NCBI GenBank assembly: GCA_963800285.1
Contig: CAWDAL010000030.1
Span: forward strand, 62,001-126,000
From: DASUPK01 sp963800285
GTDB taxonomy: Bacteria; Actinomycetota; Thermoleophilia; Solirubrobacterales; 70-9
Length of the DNA stretch: 64,000 bases
Direction of reading: 5' to 3'
Positions within the stretch are counted from its first letter, which is position 1. Every line of letters starts with the position of its first letter. Made by a program: the position numbers and the translations under genes. Under the pieces are notes generated by a model, which did not search any database, was not told where the DNA came from, and saw only the letters and a list, made by a program, of their open reading frames with translations. Of the stretch, positions 39,734 to 47,354 are shown one piece after another.

Positions 39734-40271
39734 TCAGTCGCCGGTCGGGGCCGGGGAGATCTCTCCGCGACCCGCGATCTGAAGGTTCGCCGGGAGGGTC
39801 GCTCCCCATCGATCCGCCAGCACCTGCAGGCGGGTGCGCCAGGCGATGATCGCCGCGCGCTGCTCGTTCTGGAAATGGGGCAGCTCGTCGAAGGCGCGGT
39901 CCTTGAGCGCCACCGTCAGCGCGCTCAGGTAGGTGTCCTGGAGGACGAAGGTGTGGGCATAGGCGTCCTGGGCGGCCCGCATCTCGTCGGGGACGGGCTC
40001 CACCTCCGCGATCTTCACCGCATAGTCGGCCGTCCCGCGCTCGAGGCGGCCCATCCGGCGCTGGGCCTGCGGCGGCGCTCAGATCGCCGTCGCTGTAGCC
40101 CTCGAGGATCGGATCGGCGCTGTCGAGAAGCTCGTTGATCCCGAGCCGGATCGGCTGCACCGCGGCGACGTAGTCCTCGAGCGTCTGGCGGCGGTCGGCG
40201 GTACTGGTGTCCGAGCCGCAACCGGAGAGGATCAGCACGCCGACCACGACCAACGCGCCGATCAGCTTCAC
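39734..40271 (-). pseudogene. Small lipoprotein, frameshifted (+1 base)
   Basis: GTG at 40271 opens a lipoprotein: 'LIGALVVVGVLILSGCGSDT' with a lipobox cysteine, then 'DYVAAVQPIRLGINELLDSA' and 'LEGYSDGDLSAA'. That frame then loses all protein-like character. The next frame gives 'QAQRRMGRLERGTADYAVKI', 'AFDELPHFQNEQRAAIIAWR' and ends at 39734. Skipping one base near 40070 joins them into a 178-residue helical lipoprotein. I do not recognise the family. Its start overlaps the cinA stop (GTGA), so it belonged to the cinA operon. Confidence 0.75.
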
Positions 40272-41545
40272 CGCGGGGGCTCCCGTCCCTCCAGCAGGTA
40301 GCGGACCAGGTGCATGGCGACGACGACCGAGCGCTCACGGACGTCGTTGCGGCTGCCAGGCAGCACGATGTCCCGCGGCAACTTCTCCCCGTCCGAAGTC
40401 TTCGCGCAGAAGCAGACGTATCCCACCGGCTTCTCGTCGGTGCCGCCGTCGGGCCCGGCGACCCCGGTGGTGGAGCAGGCGACGTCAGAGTCGAACCGAG
40501 CCAGGGCTCCGTCGGCCATCGCCTCGGCGACCTCGGGTGAGGCTGCGCCGTGCTCCTCGATCAGCTTCGGATCGACGCCGAGCAGCTCCGCCTTGGACTC
40601 GTTCGAGTAGGAGACGACGCCACCGGCGAACCACTTCGAGGACCCGGGGCGCAGCGTCAGGCGCGCCGCCAGCAGCCCCCCGCTCTCCGACTCGGCCACC
40701 GCGATGGCCCGATCGCCGAGGAGCCGGAAGACCACCTCCTCGATCGACTCGCCGCTCTCGGTGTAGGTGAACTTGCCCAGTCGCTCGGCGAGGCCGGCAC
40801 GCAGACCCTCCGCGGCGTCCGCGGAGTCCTCGCGATGGCGAACGTCGGTGACCAGCTCACCACCGCGCAGACACGTGGTGACCTCGAGCTCACCGAGAGG
40901 CACACCCTCGTCCTCGATCTCCCTCAGGGCCATCGCGAGCTCGGACTCGGGAATCCCGAACATCCGGATCGACATCGTCGTGTACGGCTCGGCACGCCCG
41001 AGGACCTCCTGAGCGGGAGCGGCGGCCAGCGCCCGGGGCCACATCTCCTGCAGCTCGCGCGGCGGGCCGGGCAGAACGATCACCACCTGGCCGTCGGCCG
41101 GGACGACGAGCCCGGGCGCCGTTCCCGCCGGGTCGATCGCAACGGCGCCCTCGGGAACCATCGCCTGCTTGCGGTTCGCCTCACGGACCGCCTCGGGATC
41201 GAAGCGCAGCCGCCTCGCGTAGCGGGCGATGATGTCCGCGATCTTCTGCTCCATCCCCTCGTCGAGCACCAGCTCGCGGCCCGCGAAGCGCCCGACCACC
41301 TCGGCCGTCAGGTCGTCCGCTGTCGGGCCCAACCCTCCGCTGGTGAAGATCAAGTCCAGTCGCTCGTCGCGCATGTGGCGAAGAGCCGATTCGAGGTCCT
41401 CGGGACGATCACCGACCACCGTGATCTCGGCCACCTCCACCCCGAGATCGGCGAGCTGCTCGGAGATCCACGGTCCGTTCCGGTCCGTGACGTATCCGCT
41501 CAGCACCTCGGTGCCGGTGATGAGAATTCCCGCGCGAACGCCCAC
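40268..41545 (-). CDS. cinA: CinA: competence/damage-inducible protein, nicotinamide-nucleotide amidase
   Basis: A 425-residue two-domain protein. Residues ~1-170 are the MoCF-like domain ('GILITGTEVLSGYVTDRNGP', 'DLIFTSGGLGPTADDLTAEV', 'VVIVLPGPPRELQEMW'). Residues ~265-425 are the PncC-type deamidase ('IAVAESESGGLLAARLT', 'FAGGVVSYSNESKAELLGV', 'SDVACSTTGVAGPDGGTDEK'). The usual ESCTGG motif reads ESESGG here, though the catalytic STTG serine is kept. It recycles pyridine nucleotides. Start GTG at 41545. Confidence 0.93.
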   Translation of the reverse strand: MGVRAGILITGTEVLSGYVTDRNGPWISEQLADLGVEVAEITVVGDRPEDLESALRHMRDERLDLIFTSGGLGPTADDLTAEVVGRFAGRELVLDEGMEQKIADIIARYARRLRFDPEAVREANRKQAMVPEGAVAIDPAGTAPGLVVPADGQVVIVLPGPPRELQEMWPRALAAAPAQEVLGRAEPYTTMSIRMFGIPESELAMALREIEDEGVPLGELEVTTCLRGGELVTDVRHREDSADAAEGLRAGLAERLGKFTYTESGESIEEVVFRLLGDRAIAVAESESGGLLAARLTLRPGSSKWFAGGVVSYSNESKAELLGVDPKLIEEHGAASPEVAEAMADGALARFDSDVACSTTGVAGPDGGTDEKPVGYVCFCAKTSDGEKLPRDIVLPGSRNDVRERSVVVAMHLVRYLLEGREPPR

Positions 41546-41618
41546 TCCCGCATTCTCCCGAGTGGGGCGATTTTCCGTTGCTATATAGCGGTAATGCGCC
41601 CCGCTCGGGGTGGAACGG

Positions 41619-44138
41619 CTAGTCGCCTTCGCCGGGCGCGGCTACCGGCTCGGGCCGGTCTTCCCCAGCCGGCGTTGCGCCTTCGCCCCCGCCCAGCACC
41701 CGAGAGAGGTCCGCGAGCGAGACGAGCACCTGGCGCGGCTTCGAGCCCTCGTAGCCGGAGATGATCCCCCGGCGCTCGAGCATGTCGATCAGGCGCCCTG
41801 CGCGCGTGTAGCCGACGCGCAGGCGCCGCTGGATCATCGAGACCGAGGCCGTACCGCTCTCGACCACCAGCGCCGCGGCCTGCTCGAGCAGGTCGTCGGA
41901 GTCCGGATCGAAGTCGTCATCGCCGTCGGCCTCGTCCTTGGAGACCTGCGGCGTCTCGAGCAGCTCGTCGGCGAAGTCGGGCTCACCCTGGTCGGACCAG
42001 TGCTCGGTGATCTTCGCGATCTCCGTCTCGGTGATGAAGGCGCCCTGGATCCGCTGCATCTTCGAGGTGCCCGCCGGGCGGAAGAGCATGTCGCCCTGGC
42101 CGAGCAGGGTCTCGGCCCCGCCCTGATCCAGGATCACCCGCGAGTCGACCTGCGAGGAGACGGCGAAGGCGATCCGCGACGGGATGTTGACCTTGATCGT
42201 CCCGGTGATGATGTCCGTGGAGGGCCGCTGGGTCGCCAGCAGCAGGTGGATGCCGACGGCACGCGCCTTCTGTGCGAGGCGGATGATCGCGTCCTCCACC
42301 TCGGCCGGCGAGACCATCATCAGGTCGGCGAGCTCGTCGATCACGCAGAGGATGTACGGAAGGGGCGCCTCGCCCTCCCGCTCACGAACCTGGTTGAGCT
42401 CGCCGAGGTTGCGGGTCCGAGCCTGCTCCATGATCTGGTAGCGGCTCTCCATCTCGGCGATCAGGTTGTTCAAGACGTTCGCCGCCAGCCGCGGAGAGGT
42501 GACCACCGGGGTCAGCAGGTGCGGGATCTTCTCGTAGTGATTGAGCTCGACCCGCTTCGGGTCGACGAGGACCAATCGGACCTCGTTGGGCGACGCGTGC
42601 AGCAGGATCGAGCTCAGGATCGCGTTGACGCTGCCGGACTTGCCCGAACCGGTGGTGCCGGCGATCAGGGCGTGCGGCATCTTCTGCAGGTCGGTCCAGA
42701 CGGCGCTGCCGGAGATGTCCTTGCCGAGCCAGGCCACGAGCGGAGAGCCGCCCTGCGGACGGCCTCCGTAGATGTCGCCGAGGCGCACCAGGCGGCGGCG
42801 CTGGTTCGGGACCTCGACTCCGACGGCCTGCTTGCCGGGGATCGGCGCCAGGATCCGGATGTCGGTCGAGGCCAGCGCGTAGGCGAGGTCGTCCTTGAGC
42901 TGGGTGATCTTCGAGACCTTGGTGCCGGGTGCGAGCTTGAGCTCGTAGCGGCTGACGTGCGGACCCGTGACCGTGCCGACGATCTTCGCCTCGACGCCGA
43001 AGTGGCCGAGCGTCTCCAGCAGGTTCCGGGCGATCGCCTCGTGATCCTGCTTGTCCGGGCCCTTGTCGGGCGCTCCCCGCTCGAGCACGGCCTCGGCCGA
43101 AGGAACCACGTAGTCGATCTCCTCGGACTCCGTGACCCCGCCCCGCTTCTCGCCCATCGGGGTGAGCGGGACCGCGGGCTCTGGATCCTTGGCCTGCTCG
43201 ACCTCGGGTTCGACCTCCTTGACGACCTGGATCTCCTCGCTGCCCTCTTCGAGATCCTCGAGCTCGCTCGTGTCCGGCTCATCGGCGATCCGGACCGCGT
43301 CGTCGAAGTTCGCGACCTTCTCGGTCTCCTGCTCCTCGCCGAGATGGACCGGGAAGCCCTCGCCGTCCGCAACCGGCTCCGGCGGCCCGAAGACCGGCTC
43401 GGTGTCGGCGGGCGTCGTGTCGATCAGGTCCGGATCCGTGTGGATCCGGCTCTCCTTGATCGCGGTCGCGAAGCCGACCGTGCCGCGCATGGCTCTGTCC
43501 GCCCCCCGCTTGCCCGCTCGGACCATGTCCGACACCGAGCGACCGGTGAGCAGCAGCAGGCCCGAGACGAGGAGCAGCACGGCGATGATCTGCGCGCCGA
43601 GGCGCTGGAAGAGCGTCGTCGTCGCCCAGTAGAGCACCTCGCCGAGCCCGCCGCCGTGATGCGGGAAGAAGTTCGGATCGAAGAGGCCCTTGCGCACGCC
43701 CTCTGGGCCGAGGCCGGCCGTCTGAGCCGCGAGCGCGAGCAACAGTCCCGCGGCGATCGCGGTCACCCCCACCGCGACCGACTTGGGCGACGGCAGGAAC
43801 GGCCTCAGGATCAGTCCGATGCCGGCGAGCCCGAGCGCGACCGGGACGACCACGCCGCCCGCGCCGACGGCGTAGTCGAGCGCCGTCTCGGAGCCGTTGC
43901 CCACGGCCCCGCCGTTCCACCCCAGGTAGATCACGTACCCCAGATAGACCGCCACACCGATGCAGCAGAGCCCCGCCAGGTCCAGGCGGCGCTGCATCAC
44001 CTCCGGGGAGGCCTTGCCACGTCCACGCGAAGCCGGACGGCGGCGAGCGCCGCCGCGCTTCTGCGCTCGCGCAGGCTGCCTTTTGCGCCGGGGCGGATCT
44101 CGCCGATCCGGCGCGCCGAAAATGCGGTCTGCAAGCAT
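41619..44138 (-). CDS. ftsK: DNA translocase FtsK/SpoIIIE
   Basis: An 839-residue translocase. A basic N-terminal tail (residues 1-45) is followed by four to five spans ('LDLAGLCCIGVAVYLGYVIY' etc., to ~200), an acidic disordered linker, and the motor. 'LIAGTTGSGKSGSVNAILSS' near residue 494 is Walker A and 'YILCVIDELADLMM' Walker B. The C-terminal gamma winged helix ('QRRLRVGYTRAGRLIDMLER') reads KOPS-type DNA signs. It moves chromosome ends through the septum. ATG at 44138 has an AGGTGGGCGG ribosome site; a longer frame to 44264 has no family content. Confidence 0.96.
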   Translation of the reverse strand: MLADRIFGAPDRRDPPRRKRQPARAQKRGGARRRPASRGRGKASPEVMQRRLDLAGLCCIGVAVYLGYVIYLGWNGGAVGNGSETALDYAVGAGGVVVPVALGLAGIGLILRPFLPSPKSVAVGVTAIAAGLLLALAAQTAGLGPEGVRKGLFDPNFFPHHGGGLGEVLYWATTTLFQRLGAQIIAVLLLVSGLLLLTGRSVSDMVRAGKRGADRAMRGTVGFATAIKESRIHTDPDLIDTTPADTEPVFGPPEPVADGEGFPVHLGEEQETEKVANFDDAVRIADEPDTSELEDLEEGSEEIQVVKEVEPEVEQAKDPEPAVPLTPMGEKRGGVTESEEIDYVVPSAEAVLERGAPDKGPDKQDHEAIARNLLETLGHFGVEAKIVGTVTGPHVSRYELKLAPGTKVSKITQLKDDLAYALASTDIRILAPIPGKQAVGVEVPNQRRRLVRLGDIYGGRPQGGSPLVAWLGKDISGSAVWTDLQKMPHALIAGTTGSGKSGSVNAILSSILLHASPNEVRLVLVDPKRVELNHYEKIPHLLTPVVTSPRLAANVLNNLIAEMESRYQIMEQARTRNLGELNQVREREGEAPLPYILCVIDELADLMMVSPAEVEDAIIRLAQKARAVGIHLLLATQRPSTDIITGTIKVNIPSRIAFAVSSQVDSRVILDQGGAETLLGQGDMLFRPAGTSKMQRIQGAFITETEIAKITEHWSDQGEPDFADELLETPQVSKDEADGDDDFDPDSDDLLEQAAALVVESGTASVSMIQRRLRVGYTRAGRLIDMLERRGIISGYEGSKPRQVLVSLADLSRVLGGGEGATPAGEDRPEPVAAPGEGD

Positions 44139-44174
44139 CCGCCCACCTGTTTCGACGCCTGTAAGGAGTCCCCT

Positions 44175-44192
44175 GCCGTGCCTAGGCACGGC
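44175..44192. promoter_or_regulatory. Perfect 18-bp palindrome between ftsK and the two-component operon
   Basis: GCCGTGCCTAGGCACGGC is an uninterrupted 18-bp palindrome. It lies in the 171-base divergent gap, 37 bases upstream of ftsK and 118 upstream of the response regulator. It suits an operator for a dimeric regulator; a terminator role is unlikely, having no loop or T-run. The protein that binds is unknown. Confidence 0.5.
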
Positions 44193-44270
44193 TTCGCCAT
44201 TAACGGCCGCCACAAACACCGCGGCCGGATGGACCGATTGGTTCGCGCCTAAACGTTCCCTCAATTTCGC

Positions 44271-44298
44271 TTGGTAGCGCGGAATTCGGATCTAACCT
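44271..44298 (+). promoter_or_regulatory. Possible promoter of the two-component operon
   Basis: TTGGTA (44271-44276) and TAACCT (44293-44298) are 16 bases apart, close to sigma-70-type -35/-10 elements, leaving a leader of only a few bases before the ATG at 44310. Weak match, position is the main support. Confidence 0.3.
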
Positions 44299-44309
44299 AA
44301 AGAAGAGTG

Positions 44310-45002
44310 ATGGAGCAGGCCACAGCCTCCGCCCGCGTGCTCGTCGTCGAGGACGACGAGGCGATCGCCGACGTCCTGCGCCGCTCGCTGCGCGCCGAGG
44401 GCCATGAGGTGCGGAGCGCGGGCGACGGCGCCGAGGCTCTGACCGCGGCCGAGCAGTTCACCCCGGACCTCGTCGTGCTCGACCTCGGGCTCCCCCGGCT
44501 GGACGGCATGGAGGTCTGCAGGCGCCTGCGCGCGGAGAGCGACGTGCCCATCCTGATCCTCACCGCCAGGACCGAGACCGAGGACCGCGTCAAGGGCCTC
44601 GACACCGGCGCGGACGACTACCTGCCCAAGCCCTTCGAGCGCTCGGAGCTGCTCGCGAGGATCCGCGCGCTCCTGCGCCGCCGCCCACCGCGGGGCAGCG
44701 CCTCGATCGTGGTCGGCGATTTGATGGTCAATCCCGACACCCGCGAGGTGAAGCGCGGCGGGCGGGAGATCGAGTTGACGAACCGCGAGTTCGAGCTGCT
44801 CGAGTACCTGGCGCGCAACCAGAAGCTCGTGGTCTCCCGCGAGCGGCTGCTCGAGGACGTCTGGGGCTATGACCCCTTCGAGCAGACGAACACCATCGAC
44901 GTCTTCATCTCCAACCTTCGGCGCAAGCTCGAATCAGGGGGCGAGCCGCGACTCCTCCACACCAAACGGGGAGCGGGCTACGTGCTGAAGGGCGCCGCGT
45001 GA
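44310..45002 (+). CDS. OmpR/PhoB-type response regulator
   Basis: A 230-residue regulator. The receiver domain has 'VLVVEDDEAIADVLRRSL', the phosphoacceptor aspartate in 'DLVVLDLGLPRLDGMEVC', the switch threonine in 'PILILTARTE' and the lysine in 'YLPKPFERSELLARI'. The C-terminal winged helix has 'IELTNREFELLEYLARN', 'RERLLEDVWGYDP' and 'VFISNLRRKLE'. It is of the MprA/PrrA kind. GTGA joins it to the histidine kinase gene. Confidence 0.94.
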   Translation: MEQATASARVLVVEDDEAIADVLRRSLRAEGHEVRSAGDGAEALTAAEQFTPDLVVLDLGLPRLDGMEVCRRLRAESDVPILILTARTETEDRVKGLDTGADDYLPKPFERSELLARIRALLRRRPPRGSASIVVGDLMVNPDTREVKRGGREIELTNREFELLEYLARNQKLVVSRERLLEDVWGYDPFEQTNTIDVFISNLRRKLESGGEPRLLHTKRGAGYVLKGAA

Positions 45003-46459
45003 CCTGGATCCGCAGCAGGAACCTCCCGGTCTTCGAGCGCATCCCCGTTCGCTGGCGGATCGCGATCACCACGGCCGGCCTGACGCTCCTGATCCTCGTC
45101 TGCTTCGCCCTCGTGCTCGGACAGGTCGTCGGCAACCGAATCCGGGGCGACTTCCGCGAGGAGCTCCGCAGCGCGGCCCGTTCGCTTGCGGCGGAGACCA
45201 GTGTCTCCAACGACCCGGTCTACGGGGAGATCATCAGCCGGTCTCCCAACCTCCGTGCCTTCGCGCTTCCGGAGGACGCGGAGATCAAGGTCCTCGACCA
45301 GTACGGGCGTCTGATCCCGGGAGCCGCAACCAACCCGACCGTCAGGCTCGGGCCCCCCAGCCGCAGCATCCGCTCGGTCGGCTCACTCAGCGTCGCGACG
45401 GCCCCGATCACCGCTTCCGATTCCCTGCCCGCTTACGTCCAGTACGCCCGGCCCCACACCGGGGTCAACGACACGGTCGCGCGGCTCTGGCTCTTCCTCG
45501 GCGCCGGCGTTCTCGGCGGGACCCTGCTCGCTCTGCTCGCGGGGCTCGCGGTTGCCGACCGCGCGATGCGCCCGATCAAGGCGCTGACCGGGCTCGCGCG
45601 GCAGATCACGAGCACCCGCGACCCCTCCAAGCGCATTCCCGTGCCGGCGACCGATGACGAGGTCGGCGAGCTGGCGCGCACGATGGACGGCATGCTCCAG
45701 GCGCTCGATGAGGCGCACTCGGAACGCGAGCAGTCTCTCGAGCGCCAGCGGGAGTTCGTCGCCGACGCCTCGCACGAGCTCCGCACCCCGCTCACCAGCA
45801 TCCACGCGAACCTCGAGCTGCTCCAGGCCGCATCGGTCGGTTCCGAGGAGGACAGGCAGGCGGTCGACTCCGCGCTCTCGTCCACCAAGCGAATGTCGGG
45901 GCTGGTCTCGGACCTCCTTCTGCTCGCCCGCGCCGACGCCGGCCGGCGGGCCGCGACCAAGGACCTCGATCTCGCCTCGATCGCCGCAGGGGCGCTGGAG
46001 GAGGTCCAGCCGCTGGCGGGAAGCCGCCGCATCGAGAGCCATCTCGACGGCCCGCTGCCGCTGGAGGGCAACCCCGACGAGCTCCACAGGCTGATCCGGA
46101 ACCTGCTCGAGAACGCGGTCCGGCACACCCCGGAGAAGACGACGGTCGAGCTGACCGCCCGCCGCGACGGAGCCGAGGCGCTCCTCGAAGTCCTGGACGA
46201 CGGTCCGGGCATCCCAACCGACATGGAGGATCAGGTCTTCGACCGGTTCGTCCGCGGGGAGGGCCCAGCCGACACCGCCGCCGGCGGCGGCAGCGGCCTG
46301 GGCCTCGCGATCGTGCGGGCCGTCGCCGAGTCCCACGGGGGCTCGGTCTCCGCGGGGCGCAGCACCTATGGCGGAGCCCGCTTCTCGGTCCGCCTGCCCC
46401 TCGAGCAGGCTGCGGAGCGGGAGCCGAAGGGCAGCGATAGCGCCACCCAGGCGCTTTAG
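44999..46459 (+). CDS. Sensor histidine kinase
   Basis: A 486-residue membrane sensor. Spans lie at about 22-45 and 160-182, enclosing an extracytoplasmic domain of ~110 residues. HAMP follows ('AVADRAMRPIKALTGLARQI'), then 'QREFVADASHELRTPLTSIH' with the phospho-histidine, then the ATPase boxes 'LIRNLLENAVRHTPE' (N), 'LEVLDDGPGIP' (G1) and 'GSGLGLAIVRAVAESHGG' (G2). It phosphorylates the regulator encoded just upstream. Signal unknown. GTG start overlaps the regulator stop. Confidence 0.95.
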   Translation: MTWIRSRNLPVFERIPVRWRIAITTAGLTLLILVCFALVLGQVVGNRIRGDFREELRSAARSLAAETSVSNDPVYGEIISRSPNLRAFALPEDAEIKVLDQYGRLIPGAATNPTVRLGPPSRSIRSVGSLSVATAPITASDSLPAYVQYARPHTGVNDTVARLWLFLGAGVLGGTLLALLAGLAVADRAMRPIKALTGLARQITSTRDPSKRIPVPATDDEVGELARTMDGMLQALDEAHSEREQSLERQREFVADASHELRTPLTSIHANLELLQAASVGSEEDRQAVDSALSSTKRMSGLVSDLLLLARADAGRRAATKDLDLASIAAGALEEVQPLAGSRRIESHLDGPLPLEGNPDELHRLIRNLLENAVRHTPEKTTVELTARRDGAEALLEVLDDGPGIPTDMEDQVFDRFVRGEGPADTAAGGGSGLGLAIVRAVAESHGGSVSAGRSTYGGARFSVRLPLEQAAEREPKGSDSATQAL

Positions 46460-46570
46460 CAAACGTTCAAGAACGGCTCATACATTTCACAACTGGACGA
46501 GACACCTCGCCGCGGTGCGAAACCCCACACTCCACGGCGAGACCCGCTGAGGACTTCGGTCCAAAGCGTC

Positions 46571-46615
46571 GCCCCCGGTGGTCGCCCCTCCCTCGACCGC
46601 CGGGGGCTTTTCTTT
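46571..46615 (+). terminator. Intrinsic terminator after the histidine kinase
   Basis: A 14-bp stem with one G-T pair, GCCCCCGGTGGTCG (46571-46584) and CGACCGCCGGGGGC (46594-46607), is followed by TTTTCTTT. It ends the regulator-kinase operon; about 110 bases separate it from the kinase stop. Confidence 0.85.
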
Positions 46616-46617
46616 GC

Positions 46618-47334
46618 TCAGATGCGGGCGTCGGCGGAGAGCCCTGCGAGAAGCCTTCCCATGACCTCCTCCACCCCGTCGACAAGCTCCGCCTGAGCCA
46701 GATCGTCCGGAGCGATCATGCCCTCCGCGAGCGGGCGCTCCCGGATCCAGTCGAGCAGGCCGGCCCAGTAGGCGGAACCCTCCAGGACGATCGGATGATC
46801 GATGGCCTTGCCGGTCTGGATCAGCGTCAGGACCTCGAAGAACTCGTCGAGCGTGCCGAAGCCGCCCGGGAAGACGACCAGCGCGTTCGAGTAGCGCACG
46901 AACATCAGCTTCCGCGTGAAGAAGTAGTGGAACTCGATCCCCACGTCGACGTACGGGTTGAGCGCCTGCTCGTGCGGCAGCTCGATGTTGAGCCCGACCG
47001 ATGGCGCGCCCGCCTCCTGGGCCCCTCGGTTGGCGGCCTCCATCGCCCCGGGGCCCCCGCCGGTGATCACGGCGAGTCCCGCCTCGCCGATCGCCCGGCC
47101 GGTCGCACGCGCCATCTCGTATTCGGGACCGCCGGGCTCGACCCGGGCCGACCCGAAGACGCACACCGCCGGGCCGATGTCCCCCAGGGCCTCGAATCCG
47201 AGGGAGAGCTCGCGCTCGATCCGCCGCAGCCGCTCGGCGTCCTCGCGCTGGGAGCGGACCGCGGCACTCTCGGCGTAGATGATCTCCTCGTCGGAGCTGG
47301 ACGGGAGGCGGGCGCCGGATGCCGTATCGGACAT
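46618..47334 (-). CDS. LOG family protein (cytokinin-riboside-phosphate phosphoribohydrolase type)
   Basis: A 238-residue Rossmann-fold protein of the TIGR00730/LOG family. 'AVCVFGSARVEPGGPEYEMA', the nucleotide loop 'AVITGGGPGAMEAANRGAQE' and the catalytic 'VFPGGFGTLDEFFEVLTLIQ' (PGGxGTxxE) are complete. Such enzymes cut nucleoside 5'-monophosphates to base and ribose phosphate. Likely role is nucleotide salvage; cytokinin production is possible but unproven. Its stop is next to the terminator of the opposite-strand operon. Confidence 0.9.
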   Translation of the reverse strand: MSDTASGARLPSSSDEEIIYAESAAVRSQREDAERLRRIERELSLGFEALGDIGPAVCVFGSARVEPGGPEYEMARATGRAIGEAGLAVITGGGPGAMEAANRGAQEAGAPSVGLNIELPHEQALNPYVDVGIEFHYFFTRKLMFVRYSNALVVFPGGFGTLDEFFEVLTLIQTGKAIDHPIVLEGSAYWAGLLDWIRERPLAEGMIAPDDLAQAELVDGVEEVMGRLLAGLSADARI

Positions 47335-47354
47335 GGCGCGAGGCCGGTCCGGGC

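Noticed and set aside
41580..41589. GCTATATAGC palindrome upstream of cinA as an operator
   Set aside because: Only 10 bases and best read as an AT-rich -10 region; too weak to call.
44251..44258. AAACGTTC repeated at 15873, 44251 and 46461 as a regulator box
   Set aside because: Three copies of an 8-mer in unrelated contexts, without consistent spacing or orientation to promoters; could be chance.
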